Notes: generated from the sequence alone by a model not told the origin. Shown: positions 23,583 through 33,884, numbered from the stretch's first letter. The stretch is 64,000 bases of DNA from Candidatus Enterocloster excrementipullorum (GCA_019119575.1 DWWT01000058.1:1-64000), one strand, 5' to 3'. Translations and numbers: made by a program.

Positions 23583-26500
23583 ATGTACATAAGCGATCTG
23601 CACATCCATTCCCGCTTTTCCCGCGCCACCAGCAGGGACTTAACGCCTTCCTCCCTGGAGCTGTGGGCCCGGAAAAAGGGTATTCATATTCTGGGAACCG
23701 GCGACTTCACCCATCCCGCATGGCGGGCGGAGTTAAAGGAGCAGCTTGAAGAGGCGGAGCCGGGGCTCTATCTGTTGAAGAAGGACTTCCGAACAGAGGA
23801 TGGGTCCCCCTCCTCCTCCCCTCTCCCGCGCTTTGTCATCACCGGGGAGATCAGTTCCATCTACAAGAAGAACGGCCGGGTGCGCAAAGTGCACAGCCTG
23901 ATCATCCTCCCCAGCCTGGAGGCTGCGGATATTCTCTCGGGGAGGCTGGAGGCAGTGGGCAATATCCACTCGGACGGACGCCCCATCCTGGGGCTGGACT
24001 GCCATGACCTGCTGGCCATGACGCTGGATGCCTGCCCGGAGGCCATTTTCGTTCCGGCCCACATCTGGACGCCGCATTTCTCCCTGTTCGGCGCATTCTC
24101 CGGCTTTGACTCCATGGAGGAGTGCTTTGAGGAGCTCACACCCCAGATTCACGCCGTAGAGACCGGCCTCTCCTCCGACCCGCCCATGAACTGGCGGCTT
24201 TCCGCTCTGGACGGCCTTCAGCTCATCTCCAACTCCGATGCCCACTCCCCGGCCAAGCTGGGACGGGAGGCCAATCTTCTCTCCATTCCCATGTCCTACG
24301 ATGGGCTCTACGGGGCCATCCAGAGGGGCGAGGGCCTGGAAGGAACCATTGAATTTTTTCCGGAGGAAGGAAAATACCATTTTGACGGTCACAGAAAATG
24401 CCATCTCTGCATAAGCCCCGCTGAGGCCCGCTCCTGCGGCGGCATCTGCCCGGTGTGCGGCAAAAAGCTCACCACCGGCGTGCTCCACCGGGTGGAGGAT
24501 CTTGCAGACCGGGAGGAACATTTTACGCCGGAGCATGCCCGTCCCTTTGAAAACCTGGTGCCTTTGCCGGAACTCATGGCGGAGGCGCTTGGCACATCCG
24601 CCGCCAGCCAGAAGACCGCCCGGCTCTACCAGCACGCCCTATGCGAGCTGGGAGACGAATTCCGCATTCTGCGCCAGACCTCCTTAGATGATATCCGGCG
24701 AATATGCGGCCGCCGGACCGCCCAGGCTGTCGGGCGGCTGCGGGACGGGAAGGTGGACTGGCGCCCCGGCTATGACGGAGAATACGGCCGCCTTCAGATT
24801 TTTGCACCCGGAGAGCTGGATGAGGTGGAAGGGCAGCTCTCCCTGACGTTGGAACCCGCAGGCACAGGCCATGCAGAAGGAACTGTCCCGCAGATAACCG
24901 AACCGGCAAAGCAGGCAGAAGAACCGGGCGCGGCGGTTCCTGCTCCGGAACTGACGGATCTGACCGCCGCATCGAAATCTGGCGTATCGGCCCCCTTAAA
25001 TCCGGCCCAGCAGAAAGCACTGCTCTCCGCCGCCCCGGTCACCGCTGTGATCGCGGGTCCCGGCACAGGAAAGACAAAGACTCTTGTCTCCATGATTCTC
25101 CATCTCCTAAAGGAGCGGGGCGTAAAGGCGGGGGAGATCACCGCTGTCACCTTTACCCGAAAAGCCGCCGCAGAGCTGAAGCAGCGCCTGGCTCAGGGAC
25201 TCCCCGGAAGCCGGATATCCGGCAGGATCCAGACCGGCACCTTCCACTCCCTGTGCTATGCTCTTCTGAAAAAATGCGGCGCGGAATTTGAGCTGGCGGA
25301 CGACGGATTCCGGGAGACAGCCGCAGGCCAGGTGATAGAAGAAATGTCCCTGTCCTGCAGCACGGCAGGCCTGCTGGGCTGGATTTCCCTGGCAAAGGCC
25401 GGGGCTGTCCCCCATGCGGATGATTCCGAAAATCCCTGCGGTTTTGCCGACGGCCAGGGTGCGGACGCCCTGTTGTCCTATAACCGGAAGCTGCGCGAAA
25501 AAGGCCTTCTGGAATTTGATGATCTGCTCGCAGAGGCCCTCCGCATCATCCGGGCAGGGGAAGTCCCCGCAAAACTGCTCCGCCCCTTTTCCTATCTCCT
25601 GGTAGATGAATTTCAGGATATCAATGCCGTGCAGTATGAGCTGATCCGGGCACTGCATGAAAAGGGGAAAGAACTGTTTGTCATCGGGGATCCTGACCAG
25701 TCTATCTATGGCTTCCGCGGGTCGGACAGCCGCTGTTTTGACCGGTTTCTGGAGGAATTCCCCCAGGCGGACGTGATCCGTCTGGAAGAAAACTACCGCT
25801 CTTCCCCCGAAATTCTTGCAGGCGCCATGGCTTTAATCTCCCACAATCCCGGCGGAAAGCGCAGCCTCTCTCCCACCCTCGCGCCCGGCCTTCCCCTGCG
25901 CATCATCCAGGCGGAAAGCGGCCTGGAGGAGAGCATCTTCATCGCCAAGGAAATCGGACGCATGGTGGGCGGCATGGATATGCTGGAAGCCCACGGCGCG
26001 GACTGCGACCGGCCGGTCAGAAGCTTTTCCGACATTGCCGTCCTCTACCGCACAAATCGGCAGGCGCGGCTCCTGGAACAATGTCTGCAGCGGGAGGATA
26101 TCCCCTACGAAGTGATCGGCCGGGAAGATTATCTGAACACCCCGGGCGTGCGCCGCATTCTGCTGCACTTCAGGGAACGTCTGGGGATGGGAGATGCTCC
26201 GGCAGAGGATCCCGATGCGGTTCTCTCCTTAAAAAAGGAAAGGCCCTGGAAGCTTTTGGAGGAATACGCGTCCGGAGCCGGTTTATTCAATGATGAAAAT
26301 GTAAATCAGCTGATCTGCATGTCCTATTTTCATAAAACAATGGAGGACATGCTGGAGGCCCTGACCTTCGGCGAGGAGGGCGATATCGCCCGCAGAAACA
26401 GCCCTTCTGCGGCTCCCGGCGGCTGCGTACGCCTGATGACCTTCCATGGCTCCAAGGGTCTGGAATTTCCCGCAGTCTTTCTCTTTGGGCTGAAGCAGGG

Positions 26501-26723
26501 AATTCTTCCCCTGCAGTCCGGGGACGGCTCCTGTGATATAGAGGAGGAGCGCCGCCTTTTGTATGTGGCCATGACCCGCGCCAAAGAGGAACTGATCCTG
26601 ACTTATTCCCAGGATCCCTCCCCCTTCCTGGCGGAGCTGCCCACAAAATTAGCCGCAAAAGAAAAGGCCGGCAAATCCGGCCCTTCCATGCGGCAGCTCA
26701 GTCTCTTTGACATGGGGCTGTAG
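23583..26723 (+). CDS. PHP nuclease-like domain fused to UvrD/PcrA helicase
   Basis: 1046-residue two-part enzyme. The N-terminal PHP domain (1-260) has metal ligands DLHIHSRFSR, GTGDFTH, HSLIILP, DCHDLL, PAHIWTPHFSLF and SNSDAHS. A zinc ribbon follows (CxxC near 272 and CPVCGKK near 288). The superfamily 1A helicase runs from about 480: Walker A AGPGTGKTKT (about 490), DEFQDIN (about 674), GDPDQSIYGFRG (about 702), VRLMTFHGSKGLEFP and LYVAMTRAKEE. AGGAGG nine bases before ATG 23583 fixes the start. The domain order suggests DNA unwinding coupled to phosphoester cleavage, probably in DNA repair; its natural substrate is not established as far as I know. It is divergent from leuS. Confidence 0.9.
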   Translation: MYISDLHIHSRFSRATSRDLTPSSLELWARKKGIHILGTGDFTHPAWRAELKEQLEEAEPGLYLLKKDFRTEDGSPSSSPLPRFVITGEISSIYKKNGRVRKVHSLIILPSLEAADILSGRLEAVGNIHSDGRPILGLDCHDLLAMTLDACPEAIFVPAHIWTPHFSLFGAFSGFDSMEECFEELTPQIHAVETGLSSDPPMNWRLSALDGLQLISNSDAHSPAKLGREANLLSIPMSYDGLYGAIQRGEGLEGTIEFFPEEGKYHFDGHRKCHLCISPAEARSCGGICPVCGKKLTTGVLHRVEDLADREEHFTPEHARPFENLVPLPELMAEALGTSAASQKTARLYQHALCELGDEFRILRQTSLDDIRRICGRRTAQAVGRLRDGKVDWRPGYDGEYGRLQIFAPGELDEVEGQLSLTLEPAGTGHAEGTVPQITEPAKQAEEPGAAVPAPELTDLTAASKSGVSAPLNPAQQKALLSAAPVTAVIAGPGTGKTKTLVSMILHLLKERGVKAGEITAVTFTRKAAAELKQRLAQGLPGSRISGRIQTGTFHSLCYALLKKCGAEFELADDGFRETAAGQVIEEMSLSCSTAGLLGWISLAKAGAVPHADDSENPCGFADGQGADALLSYNRKLREKGLLEFDDLLAEALRIIRAGEVPAKLLRPFSYLLVDEFQDINAVQYELIRALHEKGKELFVIGDPDQSIYGFRGSDSRCFDRFLEEFPQADVIRLEENYRSSPEILAGAMALISHNPGGKRSLSPTLAPGLPLRIIQAESGLEESIFIAKEIGRMVGGMDMLEAHGADCDRPVRSFSDIAVLYRTNRQARLLEQCLQREDIPYEVIGREDYLNTPGVRRILLHFRERLGMGDAPAEDPDAVLSLKKERPWKLLEEYASGAGLFNDENVNQLICMSYFHKTMEDMLEALTFGEEGDIARRNSPSAAPGGCVRLMTFHGSKGLEFPAVFLFGLKQGILPLQSGDGSCDIEEERRLLYVAMTRAKEELILTYSQDPSPFLAELPTKLAAKEKAGKSGPSMRQLSLFDMGL

Positions 26724-26735
26724 CGTATGGCGGCG

Positions 26736-27104
26736 TCATCCCCGGCCTGCCCCAAAAAATTCCGCAGGGCTTAAGGAGCTCCAGGCGGCCTTGTAAGCGG
26801 TTTTTGCGCCTTTTTGCCTTCTCGCCCGGCGGTGCGGCCGGGCCTTGGGCGCAAGCCGGGCCGGCGGCTCTTTCCTGGACGGACGGAAGGGCCCCTCAAA
26901 AAGCGGCTGATCCGCAAACATCACGCAGCGCCCTTCCATATCCCGAATCCAGCCCCGCTCCATCCAGCCGCATTGACGGCCGTCAAAGGCATACACCGCG
27001 TCCTCAAACAGATACGCAGCGGGCGTTCCGTCAAAAAAATACAGGTGCTCTCCGTCCTCCATCAGATATACCACCGGATTTCCTTTGTCGTCATAAAATA
27101 TCAT
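26736..27104 (-). CDS. 4-fold beta-flower-type domain protein (122 aa)
   Basis: Small protein with repeated short beta-strand motifs: FYDDKGNPVVYLMEDGEHLY, YFFDGTPAAYLFEDAVYAFD, GRQCGWMERGWIRDMEGRCV. The four-fold G-x-x-x-h-h-x-x pattern matches what I recall of the beta-flower fold. The C-terminal 50 residues are Arg/Lys/Ala-rich and low complexity. The function of the fold is unknown; relatives are often annotated as hypothetical. Its ORF ends 12 bases from the stop of the helicase gene, in convergent orientation. The RBS is weak (GAGAGAA), so its start is less certain than those of its neighbours. Confidence 0.6.
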   Translation of the reverse strand: MIFYDDKGNPVVYLMEDGEHLYFFDGTPAAYLFEDAVYAFDGRQCGWMERGWIRDMEGRCVMFADQPLFEGPFRPSRKEPPARLAPKARPHRRARRQKGAKTAYKAAWSSLSPAEFFGAGRG

Positions 27105-27180
27105 TTTTTCTATTCTCTCCCTCTTCTTTCACTGAACGTTTTTTCTATTGTACCAGATTTTCCTCTCTGTGAAAACCCGC

Positions 27181-27209
27181 TTGTGCCCGGAGAAATTTCG
27201 TTATATACT
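27181..27209 (+). promoter_or_regulatory. icd promoter
   Basis: TTGTGC (27181-27186), 17-bp spacer, TATACT (27204-27209), about 60 bases before the icd RBS. Confidence 0.6.
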
Positions 27210-27276
27210 AGAGTATGTTTAAAACCGTCACGTTATTACGTTGGAAACCGTACACAATCAAAGGAGGATACGAATT

Positions 27277-28479
27277 ATGGACAAGATCAAGATGGCAAAC
27301 CCCATCGTGGAGATGGTCGGGGACGAGATGACCCGCATTCTCTGGCAGATGATTAAGGATGACCTGCTTCTGCCCTACATCGACTTAAATACCGAGTATT
27401 ACGACCTGGGACTGGAATACCGTGACAAGACGAATGACCAGGTAACCGTGGATTCCGCTCTCGCCACCAAGAAGCACCACGTAGCGGTCAAGTGTGCCAC
27501 CATCACCCCCAATGCGGCCCGGGTAAAAGAATATAATTTAAAAGAGATGTGGAAAAGCCCCAACGGCACCATCCGCGCCATCTTGGACGGCACCGTATTC
27601 CGCGCTCCCATTGTTGTGAAGGGAATCGAGCCCTGCGTAAAGAACTGGAAAAAGCCCATCACCATCGCAAGACACGCCTACGGTGATGTATATAAAAATG
27701 CGGAGATGAAAATCCCCGGCCCCGGGAAGGCCGAGCTGGTCTATACCGCTGCCGACGGGACGGAAACCAGGGAACTGATTCACGAATTTAACGGCGCCGG
27801 TATTATTCAGGGCATGCACAACCTGAATTCCTCCATCGAGAGCTTTGCCAGAAGCTGCTTTAACTACGCCCTGGACACCAAGCAGGAGCTGTGGTTTGCC
27901 ACCAAGGATACCATTTCCAAAAAATATGACCATACGTTCAAGGATATCTTCCAGGAGATCTTCGACAAGGAATACAAAGAAGCTTTTGAGAAGGCCGGCA
28001 TCACCTACTTCTACACCTTAATTGACGACGCGGTTGCCCGCGTGATGAAGTCCGAGGGCGGCTACATCTGGGCCTGCAAGAACTACGACGGGGACGTGAT
28101 GAGCGATATGATCTCCTCCGCATTCGGCTCTCTGGCCATGATGACCTCTGTTCTGGTATCCCCGGACGGGAATTATGAGTACGAGGCTGCCCACGGAACC
28201 GTGCAGCGCCATTACTATAAGCACTTAAAGGGTGAAGAGACCTCCACCAACTCGGTGGCCACCATCTTTGCCTGGACCGGCGCATTAAGAAAGCGGGGCG
28301 AGCTGGACGGCAATAAAGAGCTTATGGAATTCGCCGACCGCCTGGAGAAAGCCACCCTGGACACGATTGAGTCCGGTGAGATGACAAAAGATCTGGCTCT
28401 CATCACCACCCTGCCGAACCCCACGGTATTAAACAGCCAGGATTTCATCAAGGCGATCGCCCGCAGGCTGGAAGCATAA
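27277..28479 (+). CDS. icd: Isocitrate dehydrogenase (NADP, eukaryote-like type)
   Basis: Converts isocitrate to 2-oxoglutarate and CO2, reducing NADP. It is 400 residues, similar in size and sequence style to the homodimeric eukaryotic-type enzyme ([20 protein letters not shown] start). It has the substrate-binding stretch [20 protein letters not shown] (about 90-112), the metal-binding [20 protein letters not shown] around 245-265 and the [13 protein letters not shown] nucleotide site near 300-315. AGGAGG precedes ATG 27277. With citrate synthase and aconitase 1-5 kb away it completes acetyl-CoA to 2-oxoglutarate, presumably for glutamate synthesis in this anaerobe; no 2-oxoglutarate dehydrogenase is in view. 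Confidence 0.95.
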   Translation: MDKIKMANPIVEMVGDEMTRILWQMIKDDLLLPYIDLNTEYYDLGLEYRDKTNDQVTVDSALATKKHHVAVKCATITPNAARVKEYNLKEMWKSPNGTIRAILDGTVFRAPIVVKGIEPCVKNWKKPITIARHAYGDVYKNAEMKIPGPGKAELVYTAADGTETRELIHEFNGAGIIQGMHNLNSSIESFARSCFNYALDTKQELWFATKDTISKKYDHTFKDIFQEIFDKEYKEAFEKAGITYFYTLIDDAVARVMKSEGGYIWACKNYDGDVMSDMISSAFGSLAMMTSVLVSPDGNYEYEAAHGTVQRHYYKHLKGEETSTNSVATIFAWTGALRKRGELDGNKELMEFADRLEKATLDTIESGEMTKDLALITTLPNPTVLNSQDFIKAIARRLEA

Positions 28480-28536
28480 TCGCCGCTTGGCCGGAGGCAT
28501 AGAATCGCACGCATCTGCAGCAGGAGGCATCAGAAA

Positions 28537-29232
28537 ATGAAAACACTTGGCTTGCTCGGCGGCATGAGCTGGGAAAGCACCGTCACCTATTATCAGATTA
28601 TCAATGAGACCGTCAAAGAGGAACTCGGCGGCCTACACTCCGCGAAAATTCTGCTCTGCAGCGTAGACTTTGCGGAGATCGAAGAATATCAGGCAAAAGG
28701 CGAGTGGGAAAAGAGCGCCGAGGTTCTCTCCGATGCCGCCGCAACGCTTCAGCAGGCGGGGGCGGATTATATCGTTATCTGCACCAACACCATGCACAAG
28801 GTGGCGCCGCAGATTCAGAGCAGGATTTCCATCCCGCTCATCCACATTGCGGACGCCACAGCCGATGCCCTGGAGAACGCCGGCGTAAAGACCGTGGCCC
28901 TTCTGGGCACAAAATACACTATGACCCAGGACTTTTACAAAAATAAGCTGACAGATCGGGGCATCCGCGTGATCGTCCCCGACGAGCCGGATATTGAGAC
29001 CGTCAACCGCGTGATCTACGACGAGCTGTGCCGCGGAATCATTTCCCCGGACTCCAGGCATGCATATACGGAAATCATCGGGAAGCTGAAGGCGAATGGA
29101 GCCCAGGGCGTCATCCTGGGGTGCACGGAAATCGGCCTGCTGATTCACCAGGAGGACTCGCCCCTTCCTGTATTTGACACAACGGTGATTCACGCGCGGA
29201 AGGCGGCGCTGCTTTCGGTTCGGTGCCCTTAG
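28537..29232 (+). CDS. Aspartate/glutamate racemase family protein
   Basis: PLP-independent racemase of the aspartate/glutamate family (YgeA-like), 231 residues. It interconverts L- and D-amino acids by a two-cysteine mechanism. Both cysteines are in place: CTNTMHK (about residues 85-91) and GCTEIGLLI (about 195-203). The N-terminal LGGMSWESTVTYYQIIN motif is typical of this subgroup. The gene lies 57 bp after icd with AGGAGG before its ATG, and a shared terminator follows, so it is probably co-transcribed with icd. Whether aspartate, glutamate or another amino acid is the substrate cannot be told from sequence. Confidence 0.85.
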   Translation: MKTLGLLGGMSWESTVTYYQIINETVKEELGGLHSAKILLCSVDFAEIEEYQAKGEWEKSAEVLSDAAATLQQAGADYIVICTNTMHKVAPQIQSRISIPLIHIADATADALENAGVKTVALLGTKYTMTQDFYKNKLTDRGIRVIVPDEPDIETVNRVIYDELCRGIISPDSRHAYTEIIGKLKANGAQGVILGCTEIGLLIHQEDSPLPVFDTTVIHARKAALLSVRCP

Positions 29233-29260
29233 TGTACAACGGTAAGTAATGCAAAAATAA

Positions 29261-29315
29261 GACAGCCCTGTTCCGTCCCGCTTTTAAGCTTTGAACGGTT
29301 ACAGGACTGTCTGTT
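29261..29315. terminator. Bidirectional terminator between racemase and citrate synthase
   Basis: GACAGCCCTGT pairs with ACAGGACTGTC. On the plus strand TGTTTCTTCTC follows; on the minus strand TTATTTTTG follows. It serves both convergent transcription units. Confidence 0.7.
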
Positions 29316-29322
29316 TCTTCTC

Positions 29323-30663
29323 TTATCTCTCCTTCATCGGAACATACTCCTTATTTTCCCCCACATACTTGGTGGCCGGACGCATAATCCGCCCGTCGTA
29401 GAGCTTGTTCTCCAGATTGTGGGCCAGCCAGCCCACCATCCTCGCAATCACAAAAAGCGGTGTGTACAGATCCCGCGGAATCCCAAGCATATGATAGGCA
29501 AACCCGCTGTAAAAATCCACATTGGTAGGAAGCGCCTTGCCCTTGCGCTCCGCCATAACCTCCTGGGCAATCCGCTCAAAGCGCAGGTGGAAATCCAGCT
29601 CATCCATCATCTTCTTTTCTTTGGCCACTGCCTGGCAGTGGGCCCGCAGAATATCCGCTCTGGGGTCGGAAATCGTGTATACCGCATGTCCAAAGCCGTA
29701 TACCAGCCCTGTGCGGTCATAGAGCTTTCCGTCCATAATTTTCTCCACTGTTCTGCGTATCTTTTCATCGGAAGCCCCGTAGCCGCCGGTCTCCTCCAAA
29801 ACCGCGTCTTTCATCTCCGCAACCTTGATGTTGGCGCCGCCGTGGCGGGGACCCTTTAAGGAACCGATGCTGCCGGAAATGGTGGAATAAATGTCCGTCC
29901 CCGTGGAGGAGATAACCACATTGGTAAACGTGGAGTTGTTGCCTCCGCCGTGGTCCGCATGCAGCATGAGAAGGGTGTCTAAAAGCCCTGTCTCCTTAGG
30001 GCTAAACTGCTGATCCTTGCGCAGGAGGCTCAAGAAATTCTCCGCGATGGAATATTCCGGATTCGCATAATGGATAAACAGGCTGTCCCTGTCGTAATAA
30101 TGCACCTTGCTCTGGTATGCATAGCAGGCAATGGAGGGGAGCTTGGCCACCAGGTTGAGTCCTTTGACCAGCGTCTCGTACACATCGATATTGTCCGGAT
30201 CCTCATCGTAATTGTACAGGGTAATTACCGCGTCCTGAAGTTTATTCATCAGGTTCTTTCCCGGCAGGCGCAGAAGGTTCATCTCCACAAATTCATCAGG
30301 AATTTCATAGAAATCGCGCAGCACTTGGCAGAACCGCTCCAGCTCTCTCTCCTTCGGCAGATAGCCGAAGAGCAGGAGGAAGCAGACCTCCTCGTAGCCA
30401 AAATGGCTCCCCAGCTTCCCCTTGACGAGATCCTCAATATCAATTCCGCGGTAGTAGAGCTTTCCGGGAATGGCCTTGATGCCGTCCGCTGTCTCCTCAT
30501 ATCCCACTACATCCGCAATTCGGGTCAGCCCTACCCGGACGCCGGTTCCGTCCTCATTGCGCAGGCCCTTCTTGACATTGTACTCTTTATACCATTCATT
30601 GGGAATCTCCGTATAATTCTGAGATTTGCCATAAAACTGCGCCAGATAATTTTCCTTGACCAT
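29323..30663 (-). CDS. citZ: Citrate synthase
   Basis: Condenses acetyl-CoA and oxaloacetate to citrate; 446 residues, type II fold. Active-site residues are recognisable: HADHGGGNNSTFTN (about residues 242-255, His), GHAVYTISDPRADILR (about 325-340, catalytic His) and NVDFYSGFAYHMLGIP (Asp, about 385-400). It begins 6 bp after the aconitase stop, on the same strand, so the two form one transcription unit. Re-citrate synthase, which many Clostridia use, is a different family; this is the Si-type. Confidence 0.95.
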   Translation of the reverse strand: MVKENYLAQFYGKSQNYTEIPNEWYKEYNVKKGLRNEDGTGVRVGLTRIADVVGYEETADGIKAIPGKLYYRGIDIEDLVKGKLGSHFGYEEVCFLLLFGYLPKERELERFCQVLRDFYEIPDEFVEMNLLRLPGKNLMNKLQDAVITLYNYDEDPDNIDVYETLVKGLNLVAKLPSIACYAYQSKVHYYDRDSLFIHYANPEYSIAENFLSLLRKDQQFSPKETGLLDTLLMLHADHGGGNNSTFTNVVISSTGTDIYSTISGSIGSLKGPRHGGANIKVAEMKDAVLEETGGYGASDEKIRRTVEKIMDGKLYDRTGLVYGFGHAVYTISDPRADILRAHCQAVAKEKKMMDELDFHLRFERIAQEVMAERKGKALPTNVDFYSGFAYHMLGIPRDLYTPLFVIARMVGWLAHNLENKLYDGRIMRPATKYVGENKEYVPMKER

Positions 30664-30669
30664 CGGCTA

Positions 30670-32985
30670 TCACTCCTTTCCAGCCCGCTTCCGGTTGTAA
30701 TTGATCAGGCAGCCTGCCTTCACAATCTCCCGCTCCTCACTTGTCATGTCCGCAATATGGAGAGAAATCTCCCTGGCTGCCGCGCCGGCTTCCGCCGGAA
30801 CCACATAGGCGGCAATCGCCTTCATATCCCCGTCCAGGGCTGCCTTGATTCCCGGAACATAGATGTAATCGCCCACCTCAAAGTCCGGCTCCGCCTCCAT
30901 CTGGAAGGGAATCATTCCCCAGTTGATCACATTGGAGCGGTAGCGCTTAGTGGCATACTCCCGGCAGATATTGGCCAGTCCGCCGATCACGCGCTGACAG
31001 CTTGCGGCCTGCTCCCGGGCAGAACCGTCGCCAGGCTTCACCGCATAGACCAGGCTGCCGATCTCCGTAGCCGCCGGCTCAATGCCTTCGCTTCCGGCGA
31101 TTCCCCGGATGCGGTCAAATACCTCGCCCAGGGCAGGATCCAGCGAGATTTCCGCCTCCCATCCCTCCCCGGTGCGGGCCTTCTCCAGCTTGTCCACTTC
31201 CTTGGTGCGTCCCACATAAGCGGGATCCCGGCGGGAAAGGGTAAACTCCGCCAGCCCCAGGGGATTGGAGCGGTAGGAGGACGTCTCCCCGGAAGGAATC
31301 AGCTCGTCCGTGGTGGTCACCGGGTCCATGATCTTGGAGCATACCCGCAGGAGGATATTGTCCGTCAGCGGGCTCATGGAAGGCCAGTCCTTGATATTGG
31401 GGCCATAGACCAGCTCCTTTTCAGGGGATCCCTTGCCCCATCCCATATACACCCGGTTCTTGTAGGAGGTGCCGTCAAATTCATAGGCCGGAACATTTCC
31501 CCAGCAGTCCATCTCCCAGGCGGAGGTGAGCCTTCCGCCGTTTGCCGCCGTAGCCGCGATGGACCGGGCATCCATCAGGGCCACCGCTGCCATCTGACCG
31601 TTTCCTGGCTTGGAGCCCTCCCGGTTGGGGAAGTTCCGTGTGGTATGGCGGATGCTTAAACCGTTGTTGCAGGGCGTATCCCCTGCGCCAAAGCAGGGAC
31701 CGCAGAATGCGGTGCGGATGATGGCTCCCGCATCCATCAGATCGGACACCGCCCCCTTCTTCACCAGGTCGGAGAACACCGGCTGGGAGGAGGGATACAC
31801 GGACAGGGAAAATTCGTCGCAGCCGCAGTTCTTCCCCTTCAGGGCCGCCGCGGCCTCCATAATATTCGAGTAGGTGCCGCCGGCGCAGCCCGCGATCACT
31901 GCCTGCTGTACCATAAGCTCCCCATCTTTCACCTTGTCAAGCAGGGTGAAGGAGGCCCGTCCGCCGGAGACCTTCTCTCCCTCCTTCTCCACCTGGCGCA
32001 GGATGTCCGTCAGATTCGCCTTTAACTCATCAATCTCATACGTATTGCTGGGATGGAAGGGCAGGGCGATCATGGGCTTCACCGTGGACAGATCCACATA
32101 CACACAGCCGTCGTAGTAGGCCACATCCGCGGGATCCAGCTTTTTATAATCCGCCTCCCGGCCGTGCAGCTTCAGATACTCCCGGGTATCCTCGTCCGTG
32201 CGCCAGATGGAGGACAGGCAGGTGGTCTCTGTGGTCATCACATCCACCCCGTTGCGGAAGTCCGTGGTCATGGACGCCACGCCCGGCCCCACAAACTCCA
32301 TCACCTTATTCTTCACGTAGCCATTCTTAAACACAGCCCCGATAATCGCCAGCGCGATATCCTGAGGGCCTGTTCCGGGCTTCGGCGCCCCGTCCAGATA
32401 GATGGCGATCACCTGGGGACAAGCCACATCGTAGGTGTCCTCCAGAAGCTGCTTTACCAGCTCACCGCCGCCCTCTCCCACTGCCATGGTGCCCAGCGCC
32501 CCGTAGCGGGTGTGGCTGTCCGAACCCAGGATCATCTTTCCGCAGCCCGCCATCATCTCCCGCATGTACTGGTGGATCACCGCGATGTGCGGGGGAACAT
32601 AGATGCCGCCGTATTTTTTCGCCGCGGAGAGGCCGAACATGTGGTCATCTTCGTTGATGGTGCCGCCCACCGCGCAGAGGGTGTTGTGGCAGTTGGTCAG
32701 CACATAGGGCAGGGGAAAATGGTCCATGCCCGAGGCCTTGGCCGTCTGCACAATTCCCACAAAGGTGATGTCATGGGACGCCATTGAGTCAAAGCGCAGC
32801 TTGAGCTGCTCCATATTTCCGGATGTATTGTGGGCCTCTAAAATAGAATAGGCAATGGTGCCCTTTCTGGCTGCCTCCTTATCCGCCGCCTTTCCGGTGA
32901 GAACTTCCACCCGTCCGGCCTCCTTCTCCGGGACAATCTCCGTCCCATTTACCAGATAGACGCCGCCGTCATACAATGATACCAT
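30670..32985 (-). CDS. acnA: Aconitate hydratase
   Basis: Isomerises citrate to isocitrate via a 4Fe-4S cluster. It is 771 residues from ATG 32983-32985, chosen because AGGAGG lies ten bases upstream; an in-frame ATG three codons earlier is too close to the site. Cluster cysteines are expected in the CGPCFGAG stretch (about 430) and an upstream LTNCHNT region. [20 protein letters not shown] (about 155-175) is the conserved aconitase signature. It leads the acn-citZ operon and is divergent from a Crp/Fnr regulator with its own promoter between. The closely spaced icd locus completes the pathway. Confidence 0.95.
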   Translation of the reverse strand: MVSLYDGGVYLVNGTEIVPEKEAGRVEVLTGKAADKEAARKGTIAYSILEAHNTSGNMEQLKLRFDSMASHDITFVGIVQTAKASGMDHFPLPYVLTNCHNTLCAVGGTINEDDHMFGLSAAKKYGGIYVPPHIAVIHQYMREMMAGCGKMILGSDSHTRYGALGTMAVGEGGGELVKQLLEDTYDVACPQVIAIYLDGAPKPGTGPQDIALAIIGAVFKNGYVKNKVMEFVGPGVASMTTDFRNGVDVMTTETTCLSSIWRTDEDTREYLKLHGREADYKKLDPADVAYYDGCVYVDLSTVKPMIALPFHPSNTYEIDELKANLTDILRQVEKEGEKVSGGRASFTLLDKVKDGELMVQQAVIAGCAGGTYSNIMEAAAALKGKNCGCDEFSLSVYPSSQPVFSDLVKKGAVSDLMDAGAIIRTAFCGPCFGAGDTPCNNGLSIRHTTRNFPNREGSKPGNGQMAAVALMDARSIAATAANGGRLTSAWEMDCWGNVPAYEFDGTSYKNRVYMGWGKGSPEKELVYGPNIKDWPSMSPLTDNILLRVCSKIMDPVTTTDELIPSGETSSYRSNPLGLAEFTLSRRDPAYVGRTKEVDKLEKARTGEGWEAEISLDPALGEVFDRIRGIAGSEGIEPAATEIGSLVYAVKPGDGSAREQAASCQRVIGGLANICREYATKRYRSNVINWGMIPFQMEAEPDFEVGDYIYVPGIKAALDGDMKAIAAYVVPAEAGAAAREISLHIADMTSEEREIVKAGCLINYNRKRAGKE

Positions 32986-33031
32986 ACTTCGCATACCTCC
33001 TGGTTTTTCTTTCTTACTGCTATTGTTTAAT

Positions 33032-33061
33032 ACTATAGCACCAAGAACCGGGATTTGTCCA
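33032..33061 (-). promoter_or_regulatory. acn-citZ promoter
   Basis: -35 TGGACA (33056-33061), 18-bp spacer, -10 TATAGT (33032-33037) on the minus strand. About 46 bp separate the -10 from the start codon. Confidence 0.55.
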
Positions 33062-33141
33062 GCTTTTATATTGTAGGTTTCACAGTTTTTTAGTTGTTAT
33101 TATGGATAATTCAGGAATTTTACAGCCCACAGCCGCATTTT

Positions 33142-33172
33142 TGTTGCATTTGCAACATTTTTGCATTATACT
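33142..33172 (+). promoter_or_regulatory. crp/fnr-family promoter with overlapping palindrome
   Basis: -35 TTGCAT (33144-33149), 17 bp, -10 TATACT (33167-33172). A perfect palindrome TGTTGCA-TT-TGCAACA (33142-33157) covers the -35 box. It could be the binding site of the regulator encoded immediately downstream and might also reach the divergent acn promoter 80 bp away. Confidence 0.6.
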
Positions 33173-33233
33173 ATGTTTTGCGGGCAAAAGACTTTTCGCA
33201 CGAAACAATACCCGGAAAGGATGGACCATACAA

Positions 33234-33884
33234 ATGAGCGATTATTATCAGACAAGTCTTTTTAAAGATATATCTATAGAAGAATACAAACGCCTCCTGT
33301 CATGCCTGGAGGCCAGAGAAAAAAAATTCGAAGCCGGGGAGACCGTCTGCAGCTATGACTCCGGCTTCGGGGATCTGGGAATTATCGGAACCGGCACCGC
33401 CTGTGTAGTCCGCTATGAGTACAACGGCGCCCGGACGATTTTGGAGCGCCTCGGCCCCCAGGACCTCTTCGGCCGGATGCTCTCCTACGACTGCCGGGAG
33501 CAGGCCGGGGTAAACGTGGTCTGTGAGAGCCCATGCTCCATCCTCTTTCTGAAATACGGGTGCATCAGCGCCACCTGCACCAAGGCCTGCGCCCACCACC
33601 ACCAGCTTATACAAAACCTCTTAAACCTGATTTCCGAGCGGGCCCTAAACCTAAGCCGCCGGGTGGAGGTTCTCTCCCAGCGAACGATCCGCGAGAAACT
33701 GATGTGCTATTTTTACCAGCTCTCCTCCCAGGCCAAATCCGCCGTCTTCTCCCTGCCCTTTTCCATGGTAGATCTGGCGGACTACCTCTCCATCGACCGG
33801 AGCGCCATGACCAGAGAGCTGAAACGGATGAAGGACGAAGGGTTGGTGGAGATGGATAGGCGGCAGGTACGGCTGTTGGCGTAA
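33234..33884 (+). CDS. Crp/Fnr family transcriptional regulator
   Basis: 216-residue regulator with an N-terminal cyclic-nucleotide-binding-like beta barrel (1-115), a dimerisation helix with LSQRTIREKLMCYFYQLS near 150, and a C-terminal winged helix (VDLADYLSIDRSAMTRELKR, about 180-200). The barrel contains several cysteines (TACVV, SYDCREQ, VCESPCS, YGCISATCTKAC), including CxxxC near 115-120. An Fe-S or redox-sensing role as in Fnr-like regulators is therefore possible but not proven. Divergent from acn-citZ and preceded by a palindrome on its own promoter, so it may autoregulate and control the TCA genes (inference). Confidence 0.82.
   Translation: MSDYYQTSLFKDISIEEYKRLLSCLEAREKKFEAGETVCSYDSGFGDLGIIGTGTACVVRYEYNGARTILERLGPQDLFGRMLSYDCREQAGVNVVCESPCSILFLKYGCISATCTKACAHHHQLIQNLLNLISERALNLSRRVEVLSQRTIREKLMCYFYQLSSQAKSAVFSLPFSMVDLADYLSIDRSAMTRELKRMKDEGLVEMDRRQVRLLA

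Noticed and set aside
30070-31659. Open frame of 529 codons opposite citZ and acn
   Set aside because: Antisense of two well-supported genes, without translation signals.
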